DNA from: Bacteroidales bacterium UBA1208
GTDB taxonomy: Bacteria; Bacteroidota; Bacteroidia; Bacteroidales; P3
Reading direction: 5' to 3'
Assembly (NCBI GenBank): GCA_002309955.1
Contig: DBXQ01000102.1
Location: 1 to 26,569, forward strand
Length of the DNA: 26,569 bases
Below are positions 1 through 7,341 of the stretch, piece after piece. Each line of letters begins with the position of its first letter. Within the stretch, counting starts at the first letter, position 1. The position numbers were made by a program, and so were the translations under genes. The notes below the pieces were generated by a model, which did no database searches, was not told the origin of the DNA, and saw only the letters and a program-made list of their open reading frames with translations.

Positions 1-791
1 TTCTCCCATTTCAGAAGGAGAACTGAGGAAAAACTGAGGTCTATGGGAGGAAGAAAGAGTGGCTCAAGGACAGGTCAAAAGGAACTTGGGTGCAGGTTGG
101 GGAGGATTTGCGGAAAATAGCGTGCGTTGAAAAAGGAATGACAAAGATGGCGGCACCGCTTTTTGTTGTGCATTGACGATGGAAAGCAGGAGTGCCTGAA
201 GGGGGGCTTCGATGAATCGCCTTGAAAGGACATAACGAATATCGTCCAATGGCATTGCCTTGGGTATGCAAACCACGCTCTGCAAGGACAAAAGCAAAAA
301 TCGTATTTACAAGTCAATCCGGTAAATACAAGTTTATGAGAAATGTATTAAATCAATATTTTGATAATGCCTAACGGTCAGTTAGGGTTGATAGGTTTGT
401 TTAAGGTTGCTCAAAGTTTAGTTAATTGTATTTTGCTGTTGTAATGGCCGTTGAATGATCTTGGAATAAATAATTAAATAGTATTATATGAATGATTATT
501 CTTTGTTGCATAATCTCTAATATTTCATATTGGATCGGATAAATATGATATTAAATAGTTACATATATGTTAGTCTTATATGTGTTAGTTGCAGAATAAT
601 GTGTATGTGCCGTGGAAAAGAGAGTGGAATATTGTGTAAAATGTTAATTATTAAAGAATAAAGGATGCAGTTGTGTGTTCGGAGTATTGCGATTTTCGGT
701 GTGATGACGCTTTTTCGAGGTGAATTTCCACAAAAAGTATGGGTTGAAACAGGTATTAATAAGTTAAATAAAGTTTAAAAATAAATAAAAA
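1..791. other. Long gene-free region
   Basis: No convincing coding frame is present. Positions 1-300 are purine-rich on the plus strand, so all three minus frames stay open for 76-80 codons, but their translations look like shadow frames. Positions 300-791 are AT-rich. There is a small hairpin (CCTAAC 370-375 with GTTAGG 381-386) and a short repeat near 17-39. I found no clear TAnnTTTG promoter for the gene starting at 792. The AT-rich stretch just before it (about 755-791) is probably its leader. Confidence 0.6.
17..39 (+). repeat. Short 11-bp-type direct repeat
   Basis: GGAGAACTGA is followed directly by GGAAAAACTGA and then GG. This matches the unit family found at 16458-16501 (GGAAGAACTGA, GGAAGAACGAA). 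The copies sit in two separate long intergenic regions, so this may be a dispersed repeat. Its function is unknown. Confidence 0.5.
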
Positions 792-977
792 ATGACCCAG
801 CAAAAAAATGATTACAAGAAACCTGCCGTAAAGGTGGTTGATTTTTTGGTTGAGCACGGCTTTGAGGCAAGCCCCTACAGCGTTGTCCAGCCGTCGACAA
901 ATTCAGACGGAATGGTTGAACGGATGAACTACTCTGAGGGTGAAAGCTCCCTGGGTTGGGATTGGCATATTCAATAA
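792..977 (+). CDS. Small protein of unknown function (61 aa)
   Basis: I do not recognise a named family. The protein has no signal peptide or membrane segment. It starts with a hydrophilic stretch followed by KKPAVKVVDF, and its C-terminal half is rich in Ser, Glu, Asn and Trp. From memory, short Bacteroidales proteins with a K-P-x-V/I-x-V start are common near surface lipoprotein genes; this is recollection and not a database result. Only 22 bases separate its stop from the lipoprotein gene at 1000, on the same strand, so the two are probably co-transcribed. It has an ATG start after an A-rich leader, as is usual in this phylum. It could be an accessory or peptide precursor for the downstream protein, or a conserved orphan. 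The coding call rests on frame, start and operon position. Confidence 0.6.
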   Translation: MTQQKNDYKKPAVKVVDFLVEHGFEASPYSVVQPSTNSDGMVERMNYSEGESSLGWDWHIQ

Positions 978-999
978 TTAAATTTAAGAACGTACAAAA

Positions 1000-2886
1000 A
1001 TGAAGAGAATCTCATTATTTTTCCTGACAATGGCTGCTGCAAGCACCATGTTTTTTGTCGGCTGCAAGAAAGATGTGAAAACCGTTACCTTTGATGTCGA
1101 GGTAGAACCCGCTGCCGCCACAGGTAAAGTGTATATCGATGAAAACCACAACCCCGTTTTCTTCACCTCTGGTGAGCAAGTGAACGTTAACGGTACCAAC
1201 TATGATGTCACTCTCTCTGGCACTACCTATAGGGTGGATGTTGAAGATGAAGGCGAGGGTGCTGTCTATCGTGCCGCTTATCCTACTTCTCTGTTCAACA
1301 CGATTTCGGCTACCGGTTTTACTGGCGATGAAAACCAGCCTATCCACCTGTCGCGTTGGCAGAAGTATGTGAAGGTTGACGGTCTGCAGAATATCCAGCT
1401 TCCTGCAGGTGCCGTGATCGACGGTGACGGTAGCAAGAAACTGAAATTCTACAATTTCGGTTCTCTGTTGGAAGTTCAGTGGAAGAACACTTCCTCTGTT
1501 TCCTACGACATTGTTGGTATCGAAGTCACCGTTCCCGGTGTGGGTCTGTGTGGTGACGGTGTTGCCAACCTCAGTGGCAATGCCTCCAATATTGTGATGA
1601 ACGATGTCCATAAGAACCGTGTCAACCTTGATATCGCTGAAGAAGACCGCGAGACTGTTGCTGCCGGTGCCACCAGCGGCAAGTACTACATCTTCCTGCC
1701 CCCGTTCGAGAACAAGAAAGTCACTGTCCGTATCCAGACTATCCGTCCCGAGGCCGACCAGTCTACATTGGAAGACCAGAAACTTAAAACTGTCACCGTC
1801 AGCACTTCCAATGTGGTTACTTTGCCCCGCAACTATATCGTCCCCATGTACGTTGAAAGCACTCCCAAGGAGGATAACAGTTTGACCGGTTACTTTTCCG
1901 TCCGTGGTACTGCTCAGGGCGATGACACCTACAAGGTGGTCTTCTCCCGCGGCAATTTGCAGCATGTCGGCACAGCTCTTCCTAACACAGGTACATGGAA
2001 ATTTGCCGACCGTCAGTATGATTTCTTTGCATGTAATAACTTAGCGAATGCAGGTTTTGGCGTTTCAAATACTACGGATCTTTTCTCTTGGAGTTTTGAT
2101 TACAGTGGAGATAATACACGTGACGATAAGTTTGGAATGTTTACGTATGACTTTTGGAATGATTATGATGATTGGACAGCAGGCGGTACTTTCCAAGATT
2201 GGGGCTATTATAAAACAATCTCCGGTGATGCACCGCAAACTTGGTTCACAATGACATCTGACGAGTGGTATTATTTGCTTCACACTCGTGTGCATTTGAC
2301 TGGTGACAATTTACGCGGAAAAGCAAAGATTACAAGCATTGCTGATCATCCCGGTAGGTTGTCTATTTCTGGTAATGCACGTCCGACAGAGGTTTATGGA
2401 TTCATTCTTCTTCCGGACGACTGGACACCTGATGATGTTCCTTCAGGCTTGACTTTTACACCTGCATCAATGTCTAATCCTGTTGAGAATGTATATACTG
2501 TTTCTGAGTGGGCACGTCTCGAGGCTGCGGGTGCTATGTTCCTGCCTGCTGCCGGGTATGCGGAACCTTATGATGATGATCCAGAGACCACAGATGGTAG
2601 CGCAGTAGTGTTCGATAATGCTACAAACCAAATTGGTAATTACTGGTCAAGTACAAAGAAAGAAGTACAAGGATCATGGGCATCTTCATATGCGGAATCT
2701 CATTATCTTGCATTCCAATACAACGTATATTATTGGCACTTGCAAACGTCATCGGAAGAACAGTACAACCATGTTATATCGAATTATGACATGTCATGGT
2801 ATTATATGCGTTCTGTCCGTTTGGTGCAGCCTGCTCCCGGTTATGTTGACCCCGCTGGCCGTTCCACCGTTAACGCTTCTAAGTAA
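1000..2886 (+). CDS. Fimbrillin-like surface lipoprotein with C-terminal FISUMP/DUF1566-like domain
   Basis: The N-terminus is a lipoprotein signal peptide with the lipid-accepting Cys at residue 22 (FFVGC, then KKD). Residues about 28-290 resemble the fimbrillin-type beta domain of Bacteroidales, with the AYP segment and a 'LKFYNFGSLLEV' stretch. Residues about 295-615 resemble the Fibrobacter/Prevotella paralogous domain: 'KVVFSRGNLQ', 'FILLPDDW', 'AGAMFLPAAGY', 'YWSST' and a final 'RSVRLV'. That domain is thought to have a C-type-lectin-like fold and to be displayed at the surface, so binding a glycan or protein is plausible but inferred. Codon use changes inside the gene: the first ~1.0 kb and the last ~70 bases favour C-ending codons, while about 2036-2815 is more AT-rich (TAT, AAT, GAT). 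This looks like a mosaic or recently exchanged domain. A strong terminator follows. Confidence 0.8.
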   Translation: MKRISLFFLTMAAASTMFFVGCKKDVKTVTFDVEVEPAAATGKVYIDENHNPVFFTSGEQVNVNGTNYDVTLSGTTYRVDVEDEGEGAVYRAAYPTSLFNTISATGFTGDENQPIHLSRWQKYVKVDGLQNIQLPAGAVIDGDGSKKLKFYNFGSLLEVQWKNTSSVSYDIVGIEVTVPGVGLCGDGVANLSGNASNIVMNDVHKNRVNLDIAEEDRETVAAGATSGKYYIFLPPFENKKVTVRIQTIRPEADQSTLEDQKLKTVTVSTSNVVTLPRNYIVPMYVESTPKEDNSLTGYFSVRGTAQGDDTYKVVFSRGNLQHVGTALPNTGTWKFADRQYDFFACNNLANAGFGVSNTTDLFSWSFDYSGDNTRDDKFGMFTYDFWNDYDDWTAGGTFQDWGYYKTISGDAPQTWFTMTSDEWYYLLHTRVHLTGDNLRGKAKITSIADHPGRLSISGNARPTEVYGFILLPDDWTPDDVPSGLTFTPASMSNPVENVYTVSEWARLEAAGAMFLPAAGYAEPYDDDPETTDGSAVVFDNATNQIGNYWSSTKKEVQGSWASSYAESHYLAFQYNVYYWHLQTSSEEQYNHVISNYDMSWYYMRSVRLVQPAPGYVDPAGRSTVNASK

Positions 2887-2915
2887 AATTGTTTAGGTTT
2901 TTCATAAAGATTGCT

Positions 2916-2947
2916 GCGGGCAGGCCTTGTGCCTGCCCGCTATTTTT
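2916..2947 (+). terminator. Rho-independent terminator after the lipoprotein gene
   Basis: A perfect 10-bp GC-rich stem, GCGGGCAGGC (2916-2925) pairing with GCCTGCCCGC (2931-2940), has a 5-base loop and is followed by TATTTTT. It lies 29 bases after the stop codon and ends the 61-aa peptide/lipoprotein transcript. Confidence 0.9.
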
Positions 2948-2969
2948 AGGGAATGGGCAAGGCAAAATA

Positions 2970-2999
2970 TTGCTATTTGAAAAAAAAAGTTTATCTTTG
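2970..2999 (+). promoter_or_regulatory. Bacteroidota-type sigma promoter for the 260-aa lipoprotein
   Basis: The -33 element TTG lies at 2970-2972 and the -7 element TATCTTTG at 2992-2999, with exactly 19 bp between them. This matches the consensus of Bacteroidota primary-sigma promoters. Transcription would begin near 3004, leaving a leader of about 47 nt before the ATG at 3051. Confidence 0.8.
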
Positions 3000-3050
3000 C
3001 AATTTAAAATAAGAAGATGGTTTTGCGTATTAACTAACAATTTTTGTAAT

Positions 3051-3833
3051 ATGAAGAAAGTAATTATCAGTTTGTTGGCTTTTGTGACCGTCGCTGTGGC
3101 CTTTGTCTCATGTCAGGACGGCACGATGTTTAAAATGACGGTTGAGGCTGTCGACAGCAATGGCAATTCACCAGTTTTGTGGCCGAAAGATGCCGTGTTG
3201 GCTACTTGGGACGACGCCATGACCCCTGTTGAGGTGTCGTTGGCTGGCATTGCTCCCGACAGTTCGTATGCTACCGCGGTTATGCCCAAGGGCACTACCA
3301 CTCAGGGTGTGCGTCGTTTTGTCTATCCCGCTGCCGTATGTGCAGGTGAAGGGATGGTGATGATCCCCGCCGTGCAGAGCGGCAAAGACTTCCCTGTTGC
3401 AATGCCTTGCTATGCCGAGGCCGAAGAAGGTAAAGGCGAATTGGCTTTCAAGTCGCTGTGCGGTGTGTTGCGCTTGAATCTCACCACTACCGAGAAGCTG
3501 GCTTGCGTACAGGTCTCTACCGAGGATTCTAATGAATTCATGGCTGGCCGTTTCGGTGTTGAGAATTATCCTTTCCCCGTGCTGAAAGCTGTGGAAGGAA
3601 CTGTTATGAATGTGACGGTTGATCAGTTGTCGGGAGTTGATTTCAGTCAGGGCGGTGTGTTGGATCTCTATGTGGCACCTAACTGCTACAATACTTTCAC
3701 GGTGACTCTGGTTACCGAGGACGGTCGCACTTGCGTGAAGCACCTCAAGGACGACAAATATATCGTGGTGGAACGCAATGTTGTTTGCTCTGTCTCGTTA
3801 GGTCAAAATGAAGGAGAATTGGTTTTTGAGTAG
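3051..3833 (+). CDS. Fimbrillin-like lipoprotein (260 aa)
   Basis: I chose the ATG at 3051 because the strong promoter at 2970-2999 lies inside any longer reading and because translation from here gives a textbook lipoprotein signal peptide (Cys 21 in FVSC, then QDG). The mature protein is beta-rich without membrane segments. Its pattern matches fimbrillin-like proteins: a 'WPKDAVLATW' segment, a 'VYPAAV' segment near residue 90, a 'FKSLCGVLRLNL' strand and a C-terminal 'VERNVVCSVSLG' strand. It resembles the N-terminal half of the preceding lipoprotein but lacks the lectin-like domain. It is likely anchored in the outer membrane as a surface or pilus-related component. It has its own promoter and is separated from the upstream gene by a terminator. 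Its exact role is unknown. Confidence 0.75.
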   Translation: MKKVIISLLAFVTVAVAFVSCQDGTMFKMTVEAVDSNGNSPVLWPKDAVLATWDDAMTPVEVSLAGIAPDSSYATAVMPKGTTTQGVRRFVYPAAVCAGEGMVMIPAVQSGKDFPVAMPCYAEAEEGKGELAFKSLCGVLRLNLTTTEKLACVQVSTEDSNEFMAGRFGVENYPFPVLKAVEGTVMNVTVDQLSGVDFSQGGVLDLYVAPNCYNTFTVTLVTEDGRTCVKHLKDDKYIVVERNVVCSVSLGQNEGELVFE

Positions 3834-3838
3834 AAAAA

Positions 3839-3870
3839 TTTTGCTATATCAAAAATAATTCGTATCTTTG
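3839..3870 (+). promoter_or_regulatory. Consensus promoter for tRNA-Gln
   Basis: The -33 element TTTTG lies at 3839-3843 and the -7 element TATCTTTG at 3863-3870, with a spacing of exactly 19 bp. It begins six bases after the upstream stop codon. Transcription would start near 3875, about 74 bases before the mature tRNA. Confidence 0.85.
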
Positions 3871-3945
3871 CATCCTCAAATCAAGAGAAAGGAAAGAGAC
3901 AATATGATTGCAAATTGTTTTGAATCATTGATTTGAGGATGCAAA
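3867..3945. repeat. 17-bp perfect inverted repeat in the tRNA-Gln leader
   Basis: TTTGCATCCTCAAATCA (3867-3883) is the exact reverse complement of TGATTTGAGGATGCAAA (3929-3945), with a 45-base spacer. The left arm includes the last four bases of the -7 promoter element, and the right arm ends three bases before the tRNA. RNA starting near 3875 would keep only about 9 bp of the stem (3875-3883 with 3929-3937). The full symmetry therefore exists only in the DNA. Confidence 0.85.
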
Positions 3946-3948
3946 GGA

Positions 3949-4019
3949 TGTCCAATGGTGTAATGGCAGCACTCCAGATTTTGGTTCTGTCAGTCCAGGT
4001 TCGAGTCCTGGTTGGACAA
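3949..4019 (+). tRNA. tRNA-Gln (anticodon TTG)
   Basis: The acceptor stem TGTCCAA (3949-3955) pairs with TTGGACA (4012-4018), followed by discriminator A. The T arm is CCAGG-TTCGAGT-CCTGG. The anticodon loop TTTTGGT carries TTG, which reads CAA (and CAG by wobble). CCA is not encoded. The outermost anticodon-stem pair is C opposite T, a mismatch; the other four pairs are normal. The gene has its own consensus promoter and terminator. Confidence 0.93.
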
Positions 4020-4026
4020 CAGAAAG

Positions 4027-4057
4027 CCCCGCACAAACAAAAAAGTGTGGGGTTTTT
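4027..4057 (+). terminator. Terminator of the tRNA-Gln unit
   Basis: CCCCGCAC (4027-4034) pairs with GTGTGGGG (4045-4052), including one G-T wobble, across an A-rich loop. TTTTT and a further T-rich stretch follow. It lies directly after the tRNA. Confidence 0.85.
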
Positions 4058-4150
4058 CCTTTTTTCCAACGGAACAGATGCTTCCCGGTGTGTGGAGTCG
4101 ATAGGGAAACAATTGTGGGAGGGTAAAGCCGGAGATTGATATTTTTTTTG

Positions 4151-4158
4151 TATATTTG
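4151..4158 (+). promoter_or_regulatory. Possible -7 element for lysS
   Basis: TATATTTG fits TAnnTTTG and lies 58 bases before the lysS start. I see no TTG at the expected 19-bp distance, so this is weaker than the promoters at 2970 and 3839. Confidence 0.5.
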
Positions 4159-4216
4159 TAAATTGCATTGTATGGTGCAAAATTGTATAAATGGTTTATA
4201 AATAATATATTGCAAT

Positions 4217-5938
4217 ATGGCCGAACTGACCGAACAAGAACAAATCCGCAGAAATTCGCTGAATGAATTGAAGAAATTGGGTATTAATCCTTATCCCGCA
4301 GCATTGTATGAGGTGAATGCAAAGTCGAGCGAGATATTGGAAAAGTTTCCCCAAGACAATACGCTGTTTCAGGACATTAGTATAGCAGGCCGCATAATGA
4401 GCCGTCGCATTATGGGTGCGGCATCGTTTGTGGAACTGCAGGACTCGTATGGACGCATTCAGTTGTATGTGAAACGCGACGAGATATGCCCAGGAGAGGA
4501 TAAGACGATGTATAACACGGTGTTTAAACGCTTGTTGGATATCGGTGACATTATTGGTGTGACGGGTTATGTGTTTGTTACCCAGATGGGCGAAACGTCG
4601 ATACATGTGAAGAGTTTGACAGTGCTGAGCAAGAGTTTGAGGCCGTTGCCTATTGTGAAGGAGAAAGACGGTGTGGTGTACGATGCGTTTAGCGATCCCG
4701 AACAACGCTACCGTATGCGTTATGTGGACTTGATAGTGAACCCGCATGTGCGTGAGACTTTCGTCAAAAGGGCGAAGATTGTGAATACAATGCGCGATTA
4801 TTTCAATGAGCAGGGCTATTTAGAGGTGGACACACCTGTGTTGCAGGGTATTCCCGGCGGTGCGGCTGCAAGGCCGTTTATTACACATCACAATGCGCTG
4901 GATATTGATTTGTATCTGCGTATAGCCAATGAGTTGTATCTGAAGCGCCTTATTGTGGGAGGTTATGCGGGAGTGTATGAATTCAGCCGCAATTTCCGCA
5001 ACGAGGGCATGGATCGCACCCATAATCCTGAGTTCACCTGTATGGAGATATATGTGGCCTATAAGGATTACAATTGGATGATGAAGTTTGTCGAGACGAT
5101 GCTGGAGCGGATTGCAATGACCTTGCACGGCACGACAAAAGTGCAGGTGTGGGGCAACGAGATTGATTTCAAGCCGCCATTCCGCCGTGCCCCGATGTGT
5201 GAATTGATTAAAGAGCAGACGGGCTATGATGTGGCCGAGATGGATGAGCAGCAGCTGCGCGACACTTGCAAGGCACTGGGTATTGAGACCGACGAGACAA
5301 TGGGCAAGGGTAAGCTGGTGGATGCCATTTTTGGTGAGAAGTGTGAGCACACCCTTATCCAGCCGACGTTTGTGACGGATTACCCGATTGAGATGTCGCC
5401 CCTTTGCAAACGCCACCGTGAAAATCCGAATCTTACTGAGCGTTTTGAGTTGTTTGTAAACGGCAAGGAGCTGGCTAACGCCTATAGTGAGTTGAATGAC
5501 CCGATAGACCAGCTGGGTCGCTTCCAGGAGCAGTTGCGTCTGAGCGAGAAGGGCGACGATGAAGCTATGTTTATCGATATGGACTTTGTGCGTGCACTGG
5601 AGTTCGGTATGCCTCCCACTTCGGGTATGGGTATCGGTATAGACCGCTTGGTGATGATGATGACGGGCGAGCAGAGCATTCAGGATGTGCTGCTTTTCCC
5701 GCAGATGAAACCAGAGAAGAAAGCCGTGGTGACCAGCGACGAGGAGTTTGTGGAGCATGGAGTGGCCGCCGAATGGGTGCCGATGCTGCGTAAAACAGGC
5801 ATCAATACACTGGCTCAGCTTAAAGAAGCGAACCCCAACAAATTGTATAACGACTTGAACGGCTTGCGCAAAAAGAACAAGCTGGATATACCCCCTGTGC
5901 AGAAAGAGGCTGTTGAGAGCTGGATTGACGGGGAATAG
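4217..5938 (+). CDS. lysS: Lysyl-tRNA synthetase, class II
   Basis: The enzyme charges tRNA-Lys with lysine using ATP, in the cytoplasm. The N-terminal part (about residues 55-150) is the OB-fold anticodon-binding domain ('FVELQDSYGRIQLYV'). The class II catalytic core follows, with 'YRMRYVDLIVN', motif 2 'FRNEGMDRTHNPEFT' near residues 259-273 and motif 3 'GMGIGIDRLVMM' near 470-481. At 573 residues it is longer than the ~500 usual for bacteria. The extra ~75 residues after 'FPQMKPEKK' form a C-terminal extension that I recall from other Bacteroidota LysRS, so it is not a fusion peculiar to this strain. The ATG start is consistent with the family N-terminus. The next gene begins 30 bases downstream, so lysS probably leads a short operon with the hydrolase and ung. 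Confidence 0.97.
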   Translation: MAELTEQEQIRRNSLNELKKLGINPYPAALYEVNAKSSEILEKFPQDNTLFQDISIAGRIMSRRIMGAASFVELQDSYGRIQLYVKRDEICPGEDKTMYNTVFKRLLDIGDIIGVTGYVFVTQMGETSIHVKSLTVLSKSLRPLPIVKEKDGVVYDAFSDPEQRYRMRYVDLIVNPHVRETFVKRAKIVNTMRDYFNEQGYLEVDTPVLQGIPGGAAARPFITHHNALDIDLYLRIANELYLKRLIVGGYAGVYEFSRNFRNEGMDRTHNPEFTCMEIYVAYKDYNWMMKFVETMLERIAMTLHGTTKVQVWGNEIDFKPPFRRAPMCELIKEQTGYDVAEMDEQQLRDTCKALGIETDETMGKGKLVDAIFGEKCEHTLIQPTFVTDYPIEMSPLCKRHRENPNLTERFELFVNGKELANAYSELNDPIDQLGRFQEQLRLSEKGDDEAMFIDMDFVRALEFGMPPTSGMGIGIDRLVMMMTGEQSIQDVLLFPQMKPEKKAVVTSDEEFVEHGVAAEWVPMLRKTGINTLAQLKEANPNKLYNDLNGLRKKNKLDIPPVQKEAVESWIDGE

Positions 5939-5968
5939 AGAAGTCGGGCAGTTTAACTGGTTTGGATT

Positions 5969-6610
5969 ATGAAGATTAAACAGTTTGAACTGAATCACTT
6001 TGGTACGAATTGCTTTGTGCTTTGGAATGAAAGCACAAAGCAATGTGCCATTGTAGACCCCTGTGCCGAGACAACGTATGAGGAAGCTCAGGTGACCCAG
6101 TATATTGATGAGTATGGGCTTGAGCCTAAGTTGATACTACTAACTCATGCCCATGTGGATCATATTGCCGGTTTGCGGGAGATGTGTGAGCGCTATGGGT
6201 TGCCTGTCACGATGCATGCGGATGGGTCGAAACTGCTGCGTCAGGCCGAGGCATACGGTGCGGTGATGGGTTTTATGGTGAGCAGTATGGAGGATTTGCC
6301 GGTAAATGAGATTAAGGATGATGATGTCCTCGTATTGGGGGATGAGAAGATTGAATGCCGTGAGGTTCCAGGTCATTGTCCGGGAAGTATGGCATATGTG
6401 GTGCCCAGTGCCGAGGTTGTCCTTACCGGCGATGCGCTGTTCAGGGGCAGTATTGGGCGCACGGATTTGCCGGGAGGCAACTACAATTTGTTGATAGAAA
6501 AGATTCGAACAAGGTTGCTTACGCTTCCGGACGACTATGAGGTGTTGCCTGGCCATGGCGATATCAGTTCGATTGGCAGGGAACGTCGATATAACGGTTT
6601 CTTGATATGA
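5969..6610 (+). CDS. Metallo-beta-lactamase-fold hydrolase (glyoxalase II-like)
   Basis: A 213-residue single-domain MBL-fold protein. The metal-binding set is complete: HAHVDH at residues 60-65, His 136 in 'GHCPGS', Asp 155 in 'TGDALF' and His 196 in 'GHGD'. The 'GSIGRTDLPGG' segment is typical of YcbL-like members of the glyoxalase II group, which hydrolyse thioesters such as lactoylglutathione; the real substrate here is unknown. There is no signal peptide, so it should be cytoplasmic. It lies 30 bases after lysS, and its stop overlaps the ung start (ATGA), so translation of the two is likely coupled. Confidence 0.9.
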   Translation: MKIKQFELNHFGTNCFVLWNESTKQCAIVDPCAETTYEEAQVTQYIDEYGLEPKLILLTHAHVDHIAGLREMCERYGLPVTMHADGSKLLRQAEAYGAVMGFMVSSMEDLPVNEIKDDDVLVLGDEKIECREVPGHCPGSMAYVVPSAEVVLTGDALFRGSIGRTDLPGGNYNLLIEKIRTRLLTLPDDYEVLPGHGDISSIGRERRYNGFLI

Positions 6611-7287
6611 TTAATCCCAAAATAGATCCTTCGTGGTTGGAGGTGCTGCGACCGCAGTTCGAAGCTCCTTATTTTGAGCAGTTGAAAAGTTTCTTGGTTG
6701 CTGAGAGGCAGCAATATGTCTGTTATCCGAGAGGAGGCGATATCTTTGCCGCCTTCGACCGCACGCCTTTTGACAAGGTGAAGGTGGTTATTTTGGGACA
6801 AGACCCATACCATGAGCCGGGACAAGCCCATGGGTTGTGCTTCTCGGTTCCGGCAGGAGTGGTTGTTCCCCCTTCGTTAGTGAATATCATCAAGGAGATA
6901 AACAGTGACCTCGGGACGCAGATTCCACTTACCTGCGGCAATTTGACAGGCTGGGCAGACCAAGGTGTGCTGTTGCTTAACGCTACGTTGACAGTCCGTG
7001 CCCATCAGGCAGGCTCGCACCAACACAAGGGATGGGAACTATTCACAGATGCGGCAATCCAGGCTTTGTCACAATATCGCACGGGTGTAGTGTTTATGTT
7101 GTGGGGCAGTTTTGCCATCAGCAAAGCCCAGTATATCGACCGCAGTCGCCATTATGTGCTGACTGCTCCACACCCTTCCCCTTTGTCGGCATATAGAGGC
7201 TTTTTCGGTTGCAAGCATTTCTCGCAATGCAACGCCATTCTTCAACAGCAGGGACTTGCTCCGATTGACTGGACTCGTATAGGCTGA
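6607..7287 (+). CDS. ung: Uracil-DNA glycosylase, family 1
   Basis: The enzyme removes uracil from DNA as the first step of base-excision repair. The water-activating motif GQDPYH lies at residues 64-69, with catalytic Asp 66. The DNA-intercalation motif HPSPLS is at 189-194, with His 189, and is followed by 'AYRGFFGCKHF'. The length of 226 residues is normal. Its ATG overlaps the stop of the hydrolase gene by four bases. The gene ends 54 bases before the convergent ADP-ribosylglycohydrolase gene. I see no clear terminator hairpin in that gap. Confidence 0.97.
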   Translation: MINPKIDPSWLEVLRPQFEAPYFEQLKSFLVAERQQYVCYPRGGDIFAAFDRTPFDKVKVVILGQDPYHEPGQAHGLCFSVPAGVVVPPSLVNIIKEINSDLGTQIPLTCGNLTGWADQGVLLLNATLTVRAHQAGSHQHKGWELFTDAAIQALSQYRTGVVFMLWGSFAISKAQYIDRSRHYVLTAPHPSPLSAYRGFFGCKHFSQCNAILQQQGLAPIDWTRIG

Positions 7288-7341
7288 CACTGTCGGAGGA
7301 GAGAAAAAGTGCCGGCATGCCTTTCCCTCATGGGAGATGAA

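Noticed and set aside
41..317. Three overlapping minus-strand open frames of 76-80 codons
   Set aside because: They arise because the plus strand is purine-rich and has few stops on its complement; the translations show no domain, signal or sensible composition.
370..386. Small hairpin CCTAAC/GTTAGG as a terminator
   Set aside because: The 6-bp stem has no T-tract and no gene upstream in the window.
1015..1965. Long antisense frame (316 codons) opposite the lipoprotein gene
   Set aside because: The plus-strand gene has a lipobox and family motifs; the antisense frame is a by-product of its codon use.
2889..3050. N-terminal extension of the 260-aa lipoprotein (TTG start at 2889)
   Set aside because: It would place a terminator and a consensus promoter inside the coding region and bury the signal peptide.
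4217..5938. C-terminal extension of LysRS as a novel fusion
   Set aside because: From memory, Bacteroidota LysRS proteins commonly have this ~75-residue tail, so it is not special to this genome.
4820..6043. 407-codon antisense frame opposite lysS
   Set aside because: It mirrors lysS codons, crosses the gene boundary and shows no recognisable protein features.
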